Assembly: GCA_036378495.1 (NCBI GenBank)
Contig: DASUWI010000101.1
Span: 1 to 15,658, forward strand
DNA length: 15,658 nucleotides
From: JAFALX01 sp036378495
GTDB lineage: Bacteria; Chloroflexota; Dormibacteria; Aeolococcales; Aeolococcaceae
Direction: 5' to 3'
A program made the position numbers and the translations under genes. The notes under the pieces were generated by a model, which was not told the origin of the DNA, did no database searches, and saw only the letters and a program-made list of their open reading frames with translations. Below are positions 7,935 to 13,988 of this stretch, piece after piece (the first letter of the stretch is position 1; each line of letters begins with the position of its first letter).

Positions 7935-9801
7935 CGGTGGCAGGCACGGTCCGGATGACCTCGAGCGCGGCGGTGGCGACGCCTTGCGGGTCGAGCCCGA
8001 AGCGCGCGAGCAGGGTCGGTGGATCGCCGTGCTCGATGAAGCGGTCGGGCAGGCCCAGGCGGCGCACCGGCACGGAGATGCCGCTCTCCTCGAGCAGCTC
8101 GCACACGGCGCTGCCGAGCCCACCCGTGGCGGTGCCGTCCTCGACGGTGCACACACCCCGGTGCTGCGCGGCCAGCGTGGCGACAGCGGGGTCGAGCGGC
8201 TTGACGAAGCGCACGTCGAACACGGTGGCGGACACGCCCTGCCCCGCCAGGCGATCCGCAGCGCCGAGAGCGGCGGCGACCATCTTGCCGGCGGCCACGA
8301 GCAGCACATCCCACCCCTCGCGGAGCACAGCGCCGCGCCCCACCTCGATCGCCTGCAGCGACGCCGGTGCGGAGCGGGGCGCGGCTCCCTTCGGGTAGCG
8401 CAGCGCGAACGGCGCGGCCAGATCGATCCCCGTGGTGAGCATGCGGCGCAGGTCGTCCGGCGTGCTCGGCGCTGCCACAACCATGCCCGGCACGGCGCGC
8501 AGGTACGCGAGGTCGAGGGTTCCGTGGTGCGATGGACCGTCGGGGCCGGTGATGCCCGCCCTGTCGAGGACGAAGATGACGGGGAGGCGGTGCAGCGCGA
8601 CGTCGCACGTCACCTGGTCGAAGGCACGCTGCAGGAACGTGCTGTAGATGCACACCACCGGGCGCATCCCGCGCAGCGCCAGCCCGGCGGCGAAGGTGAC
8701 GCCGTGCTGCTCGGCGATGCCGACGTCGAAGAAGCGGTCCGGGAACCGCTGCGCGAAGTCGAGCAGCCCGGTGGAGGAGGCCATCGCCGCGGTGATCGCC
8801 ACCACCCGGGGGTCGCGAGCCGCCAGCTCGCACAGAGCCTCGCCGAACACGTCGGTCCACGACACCGATGGCGCGGGAAAGCTGCCGTTGTCCGGGTCGA
8901 AGGCGGAGACGCCGTGGAACTTGTCGAGCTTGTCGGCCACCGCGGGTCCGTAGCCGTGGCCCTTGTTTGTGACGATGTGGACAACAACAGGCCCGGGGAT
9001 GCGGGTGGCGTCACGCAGCGCCTTCTCCACGGCGGCGATGTCGTGGCCGTCGATGGGTCCGCCGTACTTCAGCCCGAGCGTCTCGAAGATCGAGATGGGC
9101 GCCACCAGCTGCTTGAGCGAGTTCTTCATGCGGCGCGCCGTCTCGTACGCCGAGTGGCCCACCGCGGGCAGCGCCTTCAGCGCCTGGCCGGCGCGATCCT
9201 TGGCCGCCTCGTACTTGGGGGAGAGGCGCAGCTGGCCGAGGTTCTCCGCGATGCCGCCGACCGTGGGGGCGTAGCTGCGGCCGTTGTCGTTGAGGATGAT
9301 GACCATGTCCGGCCCCAGCTGACCGATGTTGTTCAGCGCCTCGTACGCCATGCCGCCGGTGAGCGATCCATCACCGATGACGCACACCACCTTGCCCGGC
9401 TCGCCGCGCAACCGGCGGGCCGTGGCGATGCCGAGGGCATAGCTCAACCCCGTCGAGGCATGCGAGTTCTCCATGACGTCGTGCTCGGACTCCGCACGCG
9501 ACGGATACCCAGACAGGCCTTCCAGCTGGCGCAGCGTGTCGAAGCGCCCGAGCCGGCCGGTGATCATCTTGTGCACGTACGCCTGGTGACCCGTGTCGAA
9601 GACGATGGCGTCCTGCGGGCTGTCGAAGACGCGGTGCAGCGCCAGCGTCAGCTCGACGACACCCAGGTTCGGTCCCAGGTGACCGCCGGTGCGTGAGACC
9701 GCGCTGACAAGGAACTCGCGGATCTCGCTGCTCAGCCGCTGGAGATCCTCGGGCCCGAGCCCCCGGACGTCGTCGGGACCGGAGATCTCCTCGAGGAGCA
9801 T
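7924..9801 (-). CDS. dxs: 1-deoxy-D-xylulose-5-phosphate synthase
   Basis: The 625-residue enzyme condenses pyruvate and glyceraldehyde 3-phosphate with thiamine diphosphate, the first step of the MEP isoprenoid pathway, in the cytoplasm. The N-terminal domain shows TGGHLGPNLGVVELT (His41, the equivalent of E. coli His49), FDTGHQAYVHK and the thiamine-binding motif GDGSLTGGMAYEALNN to NDN (143-173). The pyrimidine domain has DVGIAEQHGVTFAAG with the activating Glu, and DRAGITGPDGPSHHG. The C-terminal transketolase domain is complete. ATG 9801 gives the usual N-terminus MLLEEISGPDDV; the longer frame from 9855 adds a basic tail without homology and would start upstream of the promoter. Products would feed carriers such as the polyprenyl phosphates used by GT87 enzymes, but no direct link to the nearby GT87 gene is shown. 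Confidence 0.97.
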   Translation of the reverse strand: MLLEEISGPDDVRGLGPEDLQRLSSEIREFLVSAVSRTGGHLGPNLGVVELTLALHRVFDSPQDAIVFDTGHQAYVHKMITGRLGRFDTLRQLEGLSGYPSRAESEHDVMENSHASTGLSYALGIATARRLRGEPGKVVCVIGDGSLTGGMAYEALNNIGQLGPDMVIILNDNGRSYAPTVGGIAENLGQLRLSPKYEAAKDRAGQALKALPAVGHSAYETARRMKNSLKQLVAPISIFETLGLKYGGPIDGHDIAAVEKALRDATRIPGPVVVHIVTNKGHGYGPAVADKLDKFHGVSAFDPDNGSFPAPSVSWTDVFGEALCELAARDPRVVAITAAMASSTGLLDFAQRFPDRFFDVGIAEQHGVTFAAGLALRGMRPVVCIYSTFLQRAFDQVTCDVALHRLPVIFVLDRAGITGPDGPSHHGTLDLAYLRAVPGMVVAAPSTPDDLRRMLTTGIDLAAPFALRYPKGAAPRSAPASLQAIEVGRGAVLREGWDVLLVAAGKMVAAALGAADRLAGQGVSATVFDVRFVKPLDPAVATLAAQHRGVCTVEDGTATGGLGSAVCELLEESGISVPVRRLGLPDRFIEHGDPPTLLARFGLDPQGVATAALEVIRTVPATVAG

Positions 9802-9808
9802 GCGATCC

Positions 9809-9814
9809 AGTCTA
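9809..9814 (-). promoter_or_regulatory. -10 box of the dxs promoter
   Basis: TAGACT on the minus strand ends 7 bases before ATG 9801, so the predicted transcript start (about 9802) nearly coincides with the start codon. No clear -35 was seen and no ribosome site exists, consistent with a leaderless mRNA. Confidence 0.55.
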
Positions 9815-9880
9815 GTCGCGCTCCGCAGGCAGACGGGGGCGGGACGCGTCCGCATGGGCTGCGGTCATCATGTACCGGTC

Positions 9881-10687
9881 ATGGCTATGACACCGGCGCG
9901 CGAGGGCCTCCTCGCGGTCGCTCGGAGCGAGGGAGACGTCGCCGAGGGCGCGCTCTGGATCGCCGCCGAGGACTGCCCGGGAGTGCAGCCCGGACCATGG
10001 CTCGAGCGCATCGACGAGCTTGCCGGGGAGTTGAGCACGCGCTGCGGCATCCACGGCTGCAGCGCGTCCGACGCGCCGCTTGTCGCAGGCCTGCTCCGCG
10101 ACCGGCTGCGGCTGCGCGGTGCCGGTGGTGGTGATCCGCGCGCCCATTACCTCCACAGCGTGCTGGACAGCGGCGCGGGCATCCCCATCGCCTGCGCTGC
10201 CATCTGGATCGCGGTGGGACGACGGGCGGCGATCCCCATCGAGGGGGTGAACATGCCCGGGCACTTCCTGGTCCGTGTGCAGAGCCTGCTCTTCGACACC
10301 ACCGACGACGGCCAGCCGCTCGACGACGAGAGCGCGCGCGAGCTGGTGTCGGCTGCCACCGGTGAGCACCTCGCCGAGCTCGAGCCACGCTGGCTGGCCA
10401 CTGCGACGACATGCGACATGCTGGTGCGCATGTCGCGCAACCTGCGCGGCTGCCACACCCTGCGTGAGGACTGGCCGCTGGCGATGCGCGCCGCGGATCG
10501 GTGCGTCGACCTGCTTCCCGAGGACCCTATCGAGCGGCGCGATCGCGGACTGCTCCTGTGGCGCCTCGGACGTTCCACGGAGGCGCTCGGCGACATCCGT
10601 TTCTATCTCGACACGGTGCCCGACGACGTGTCTGATCGATCCACTCTCGAGGAGATCGCCGGCCGTCTGCGCGCCTTCATGAACTGA
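9881..10687 (+). CDS. SirB1-type transglutaminase-like/TPR protein
   Basis: The 268-residue protein matches the SirB1/YchA layout: an all-helical N-terminal part (1-80), a transglutaminase-like core (about 85-145: GIPIACAAIWIAVGRR, then EGVNMPGHFLVRV), and a C-terminal TPR-like part (about 185-265: MSRNLRGCHTLREDWPLAM, LLPEDPIERRDRGLLLWRLG, ALGDIRFYLDTVPDD). The function of this family is unknown. Cys105, His128 and Asp139 sit where a papain-like triad could be, although many relatives have Ser rather than Cys in the first motif, so activity is unproven. No signal peptide: cytoplasmic. ATG 9881 is preferred; ATG 9887 is two codons downstream and an in-frame ATG at 9853 adds an unconvincing stretch. 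No ribosome site; a poor -10 (CATCAT, 9866-9871) would again give a very short leader. Divergent from dxs. Confidence 0.85.
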   Translation: MAMTPAREGLLAVARSEGDVAEGALWIAAEDCPGVQPGPWLERIDELAGELSTRCGIHGCSASDAPLVAGLLRDRLRLRGAGGGDPRAHYLHSVLDSGAGIPIACAAIWIAVGRRAAIPIEGVNMPGHFLVRVQSLLFDTTDDGQPLDDESARELVSAATGEHLAELEPRWLATATTCDMLVRMSRNLRGCHTLREDWPLAMRAADRCVDLLPEDPIERRDRGLLLWRLGRSTEALGDIRFYLDTVPDDVSDRSTLEEIAGRLRAFMN

Positions 10688-10709
10688 CGCCACGCCGGGC
10701 GACGCTCCC

Positions 10710-11072
10710 CTACGCGTGGCCGATGATCAGCGCCAGCAGCCAGACCGCGCCCACGACGATGAGGACGGCGAACGGCATCATGGCGAACACGACGAAGGAG
10801 AACACGAGCCGTTCGTCGGGGATGCGCTCCGGAGTCCGCTGGCGCACACGCGCGTCGCGGAAGTACCAGAGCAGGCCGCCGATGATGAATCCCAGCAGCA
10901 GAAAGAAGATGCCGGCGAACGCGCTCGCCAGCCCGACTCGAGGCGGCGCCAGCGTGAGACGCCAGATCAGGCCGAAGGCAAGTGCCAGCAGCCCGCAGGA
11001 GACAAAACGGAGCAGGATCGGGATCGGGCTGATGCGGGAGCCGCCGGCCGGGGGCGGCTCGGACGCGGACAT
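10710..11072 (-). CDS. Small three-helix integral membrane protein, unknown function
   Basis: A 120-residue protein I do not recognise. A short Pro/Gly-rich N-terminus (1-16) precedes three predicted membrane helices at about 19-38 (LLRFVSCGLLALAFGLIW), 47-71 (GLASAFAGIFFLLLGFIIGGLLW) and 90-117 (VFSFVVFAMMPFAVLIVVGAVW). A basic loop between helices 2 and 3 (FRDARVRQRTPERIPDER) is probably cytoplasmic by the positive-inside rule. No catalytic motif was seen. ATG 11072 lies just downstream of a very good -10 box; longer in-frame versions would start upstream of that promoter and inside the divergent bcp promoter. Its stop is 22 bases from the convergent SirB1-type gene. It might act with the divergent peroxiredoxin-ATPase operon, but only the shared control region supports that. 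Confidence 0.75.
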   Translation of the reverse strand: MSASEPPPAGGSRISPIPILLRFVSCGLLALAFGLIWRLTLAPPRVGLASAFAGIFFLLLGFIIGGLLWYFRDARVRQRTPERIPDERLVFSFVVFAMMPFAVLIVVGAVWLLALIIGHA

Positions 11073-11080
11073 CGATCGCG

Positions 11081-11086
11081 AGTATA
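11081..11086 (-). promoter_or_regulatory. -10 box of the small membrane protein gene
   Basis: TATACT on the minus strand matches the -10 consensus at 5 of 6 bases. The predicted start (about 11074) is two bases ahead of ATG 11072, again an almost leaderless arrangement. Confidence 0.6.
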
Positions 11087-11105
11087 GGGAGGGCGGCCAC
11101 TTGCC

Positions 11106-11111
11106 TAGACT
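11106..11111 (+). promoter_or_regulatory. -10 box of the bcp operon promoter
   Basis: TAGACT on the plus strand predicts a start near 11118 and a leader of about 38 bases. Its expected -35 zone (about 11083-11088) overlaps the -10 box of the divergent gene. Confidence 0.5.
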
Positions 11112-11141
11112 GGAATCGGGGGGTCGGGTCAGGCACACCTT

Positions 11142-11146
11142 GGGAG
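11142..11146 (+). promoter_or_regulatory. Ribosome binding site of bcp
   Basis: GGGAG lies 9 bases before ATG 11156. Together with glnA this is one of two genes in the window with a clear ribosome site. Confidence 0.6.
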
Positions 11147-11155
11147 CTGTACGGC

Positions 11156-11614
11156 ATGGCACAGAGCACCGCGCTGCCGCGTTTCGACCTGGCGACAAGC
11201 GGCGGGGGCCGGCTCACCAGCGATGCGCTGCACGGCCACCGCACGATCCTCTACTTCTATCCCAAGGACGACACGCCGGGCTGCACCCTCGAGAGCCAGG
11301 AGTTCACCGCTCTCGCGTCACAGTTCCGGGCGCACGACGTTGCGGTGTTCGGTGTGTCTCCGGATTCGGAGCGCAGCCACGAGAAGTTCATCACCAAGTG
11401 CTCGCTGGGCATTCCGCTGGTGAGTGACCCCGACCATGTCCTGATCGACGCGCTCAACCTGTGGGTGGAGAAGACGTACATGGGACGCTCGTACCAGGGG
11501 GTGCAGCGCAGTACGTTCCTGATCGGCCCCGACGGCGCCATCGAGCGCGAGTGGCGTGCCGTGAAGGCGCCGGGGCACGCCGCGGAGGTGCTCGAGGCTG
11601 TCGCCGGCGCGTAG
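11156..11614 (+). CDS. bcp: Thiol peroxidase of the PrxQ/Bcp peroxiredoxin family
   Basis: The 152-residue cytoplasmic protein reduces hydrogen peroxide and organic hydroperoxides using thioredoxin-type donors. The active-site segment YFYPKDDTPGCTLESQEF contains the peroxidatic Cys43 with the conserved P-x-x-x-T/S-x-x-C layout (Pro36, Thr40). Further family motifs are VFGVSPDSERSHEKF, PLVSDPDH and STFLIGPDGAI. The resolving cysteine found five residues after the peroxidatic one in many Bcp proteins is absent (Gln48); the only other cysteine is Cys82 in FITKCSLGIP, in the helix where another PrxQ subgroup places its resolving cysteine. Length is normal. It appears to head an operon: the next gene starts 25 bases after its stop on the same strand, and a separate terminator is not seen. 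Confidence 0.93.
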   Translation: MAQSTALPRFDLATSGGGRLTSDALHGHRTILYFYPKDDTPGCTLESQEFTALASQFRAHDVAVFGVSPDSERSHEKFITKCSLGIPLVSDPDHVLIDALNLWVEKTYMGRSYQGVQRSTFLIGPDGAIEREWRAVKAPGHAAEVLEAVAGA

Positions 11615-11639
11615 CCGCGCTCCTTCAAGCGCGGCGGGC

Positions 11640-12596
11640 TTGCTCGACCGGTTGCTGCGCCGCCGCGTCATCTTCGTGGGCGGCAAGGGAGGGACCGGGA
11701 AGAGCACGATGGCGGCGGCGCTCGCACTGCTGGGCGCGCGCGCCGGCAAGCACGTGCTCGCCGTCGATGTCGACGCCAAGGGCGACCTCGCCAGCGCTCT
11801 CGGCTCTCATCCCACGGGCTTTGAACCGCGCACGGTGCAACCGGGCGTCTCCTCACTCCGCCTGCAGCCCGAGGAGACGTTTCAGGAGTACCTCCACATC
11901 TATTTCAAGGTGCCGCGCTTCGCCAGGCTCACACCGCTGGCGCATGTGTTCGACTTCATCGCCACCGGTGTGCCCGGTCCGCGCGACATGCTCGTCGTGG
12001 GCAAGATCGCGTACGAGCAGCGCCGGCGGCAGAAGAACGGCCGGCCGTTGTGGGACCTCATCGTCGTCGACAGCGCCGCCAGCGGGCACCTCGTCGCGCA
12101 TCTCACCGCGGCGCACAACATGCTGACGCTGGTGCGCGGCGGGCTGATTCACGGTCAGGTGGAGTGGATCGACGAGTTGGTGCGCGACCACGGGCGCAGC
12201 ACCGTGGTGATCTGTGCGCTGCCGGAGGAGATGGCGGTGGTCGAGGCGATCGAGCTCAACAAGCGACTCAAAGAGGAGGCCGGCATCGCCGTCGATGCCT
12301 GCCTGCTCAACCGCATGGTCACCGCTCCGGTCACAGCGGCGCAGCGGCGTCTGGCGGCGGAGATGAGCGACGATGCGCATCGGGCGGCCGTGGTGGAGCG
12401 GCTCGGCGGCGATCCTGAACCGCTGGCCACTGCCCTCGACCTCGCCGCCAATCTGCACCAGACCGGCCGCGTGCGCGGGGGCGAGCTCGCCGCCGGCCTG
12501 CAGTGTCCCGTCGTCGACGTGCCGCTCACCGTCGCACGCCCCGGGCTCGCCACCACTCGCCACGTGGCCGACGAGCTGGCGGCGCGGATGGCGTGA
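11640..12596 (+). CDS. ArsA/Get3-like ATPase, Rv3679 (BagA)-like
   Basis: A 318-residue SIMIBI-class P-loop ATPase. The deviant Walker A GGKGGTGKST (14-23) carries the signature lysine; a switch I-like segment AVDVDAKGDLASALG follows at 41-55 and a switch II-like segment LIVVDSAASGHL at 140-151. The order of motifs, including LVVGKIAYEQRRRQKNGRP and GGLIHGQVEWIDEL, agrees with Mycobacterium tuberculosis Rv3679, the A partner of a Get3-like pair named BagA/BagB. The ArsA metal-binding cysteines and the Get3 zinc C-x-x-C are absent, so arsenite export is unlikely. The start is TTG 11640, three bases from the end of a GC-rich gap and without a clear ribosome site; few residues precede the first strand, so little can be missing. 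The 3' end overlaps the next gene by 4 bases. Confidence 0.87.
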   Translation: MLDRLLRRRVIFVGGKGGTGKSTMAAALALLGARAGKHVLAVDVDAKGDLASALGSHPTGFEPRTVQPGVSSLRLQPEETFQEYLHIYFKVPRFARLTPLAHVFDFIATGVPGPRDMLVVGKIAYEQRRRQKNGRPLWDLIVVDSAASGHLVAHLTAAHNMLTLVRGGLIHGQVEWIDELVRDHGRSTVVICALPEEMAVVEAIELNKRLKEEAGIAVDACLLNRMVTAPVTAAQRRLAAEMSDDAHRAAVVERLGGDPEPLATALDLAANLHQTGRVRGGELAAGLQCPVVDVPLTVARPGLATTRHVADELAARMA

Positions 12597-13798
12597 GCGC
12601 CGTGGAGCGGCGGGCGAACGAGCGGCGTGGCACCGGGCCGCACGGCGTCACGGTGTTTGAGATGGGCTCGAGACTGCGGCAGCTCGAGGTGATCGTGTGC
12701 GCGGGAAGCGGTGGCGTGGGCAAGACCACGATCAGCGCGGCACTGGCGATGGCGGTCGCGGCCGCCGGCGACAAGCGGGTGCTCGTCCTCACCGTCGATC
12801 CGGCCAAGCGCCTCGCCACAGCCCTCGGCATGAAGGGGCTGGGCGCAGACCCCGTCGAGATTCCACGGTCGAAGCTGCGCTCCGCCGGGCTGCCCCCGCG
12901 CGGCCACGTCGTTGCCGCCACCCTTGACATGAAGTCGGCCTGGGATCGATTGATCGAGCGCTACGCACCGGATGCGCGCACCGCCGAGCGCATCCTGCGC
13001 AACCGCTTCTACCAGCAGATCAGCGACGCGTTCGTCGGCTCGCAAGAGTACGCCGCGATGGACACGCTGTACGAGCTGCACCAGGAGGGTGAGTACGACT
13101 GCCTCATCGTGGACACGCCACCGTCGCGCAACGCGCTTGACTTCCTGGAGGCACCCAACCGGCTCTCCGACTACGTCGGCGCCCGGCTGCTCTCCTGGCT
13201 CGCCGGGCCGTCAGGGCTGGGGTTGCGGGCGATGAACTTCGCCGCCGCACCGTTTCTGCGGCTGGCCGACCGGTTGCTCGGCGGCGAGGTTCTTGCCGAG
13301 GTTGGCGATTTCGTGCGGCAGCTGCAGCAGCTGTATGGCGGCGTGCAGCGTCGCGCACGCGACGTCTACCGGTTGCTGCGCAGCCCCGCGGTGGGCTTCG
13401 TCGTCGTGACCAGCCTGGACCCGGCTCCATTTCGGGAGGCCGAGTTCTTCGCCACCAAGCTGCACGAGTTCACGATGCCGCTGCGCGGCATCGTGGTGAA
13501 TCGCGTGCTCCCCGATCAGCTGCGCGACCAGGGTGCGGTGCAGGCGGCCACGGTGCTCGAGGAGGACGGCGGCGTGGCCACCTGGCTCACGCACGAGCTC
13601 GGGCACAAGGTCGCTGCCGACACCGCGCATTCAGTCGGCGCCGTGTACAACACGTTCCACACACTTGCCGACCGCGATGCGCGCCAGCTCGCTCGGCTCC
13701 ACCGGCTCGGCGACGTGCCGGTCTCGCGCATCCCGCTCTTCACCGACGACGACGTCTCCGAGCTGCAGGGACTGGTGCGCATCGCCGGCCTGCTGTAG
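12593..13798 (+). CDS. ArsA/Get3-like ATPase, Rv3680 (BagB)-like
   Basis: A 401-residue partner of the preceding ATPase. Walker A is GSGGVGKTT (38-46); switch I is LTVDPAKRLATALGM (66-80) with the Asp-Pro-Ala of ArsA/Get3; switch II is VDTPPSRNALDFLEAP (173-188), practically the same wording as Rv3680. A helical, hydrophobic insert (about 200-265) is where Get3 proteins form their client groove. No zinc-binding C-x-x-C is present. The GTG at 12593 overlaps the upstream stop in a GTGA arrangement, so translation is probably coupled and the two proteins made in similar amounts; ATG 12662 (residue 24) is an alternative nearer the first strand. Known family work points to a heteromeric ATP-dependent complex; clients in this organism are unknown. 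Confidence 0.9.
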   Translation: MSAVERRANERRGTGPHGVTVFEMGSRLRQLEVIVCAGSGGVGKTTISAALAMAVAAAGDKRVLVLTVDPAKRLATALGMKGLGADPVEIPRSKLRSAGLPPRGHVVAATLDMKSAWDRLIERYAPDARTAERILRNRFYQQISDAFVGSQEYAAMDTLYELHQEGEYDCLIVDTPPSRNALDFLEAPNRLSDYVGARLLSWLAGPSGLGLRAMNFAAAPFLRLADRLLGGEVLAEVGDFVRQLQQLYGGVQRRARDVYRLLRSPAVGFVVVTSLDPAPFREAEFFATKLHEFTMPLRGIVVNRVLPDQLRDQGAVQAATVLEEDGGVATWLTHELGHKVAADTAHSVGAVYNTFHTLADRDARQLARLHRLGDVPVSRIPLFTDDDVSELQGLVRIAGLL

Positions 13799-13812
13799 GC
13801 ACTGCTGGTCAC

Positions 13813-13842
13813 GGGGCCTGCCGTCGTGGGGCCCCTCCTCCC
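13813..13842 (+). terminator. Weak candidate terminator after the ATPase operon
   Basis: GGGGCC (13813-13818) can pair with GGCCCC (13830-13835) around an 11-base loop, followed by the pyrimidine-rich TCCTCCC rather than a true T-run. It lies 14 bases after the second ATPase stop. The rest of the 190-base gap (to 13988) contains further short dyads (CCGCT/AGCGG at 13846-13859, AGCGGC/GCCGCT at 13855-13869, a 12-base palindrome at 13925-13936, GGGTC/GACCC at 13965-13986) but no gene or RNA that I recognise. Confidence 0.35.
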
Positions 13843-13988
13843 TCACCGCTTGCCAGCGGCATGGCCGCTGCTCTGCGGGTTCGGTCGGCGTCCCCCCACG
13901 ACGTCACCCGTGCCACGTCCTACCCGGCCGCGGCCGACGCGTAGCACGTTTCGCTCGGCTCACCGGGTCGACTGTGACGGTGACCCTC

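Noticed and set aside
7570..9696. A 708-codon open frame on the plus strand opposite dxs and the acetyltransferase gene.
   Set aside because: It is antisense to a clearly recognisable enzyme; its product is dominated by Arg, Gly, His, Asp and Val without domain pattern, as expected for shadow frames in GC-rich DNA.
10710..11072. The small membrane protein as a tail-anchored client of the Get3-like ATPases.
   Set aside because: Although its last helix is near the C-terminus, it has three predicted helices, so it is not a classical single-helix tail-anchored protein.
11640..13798. Reading the two ATPases as an arsenite efflux (ArsA) system.
   Set aside because: No ArsB, ArsD or ArsR gene is nearby, ArsA metal-site cysteines are absent, and the motif wording fits the Rv3679/Rv3680 pair instead.
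13925..13936. The perfect palindrome CGGCCGCGGCCG as a regulatory or recombination site.
   Set aside because: It is a low-complexity C/G palindrome, easily expected by chance in DNA of this composition, and has no promoter nearby.
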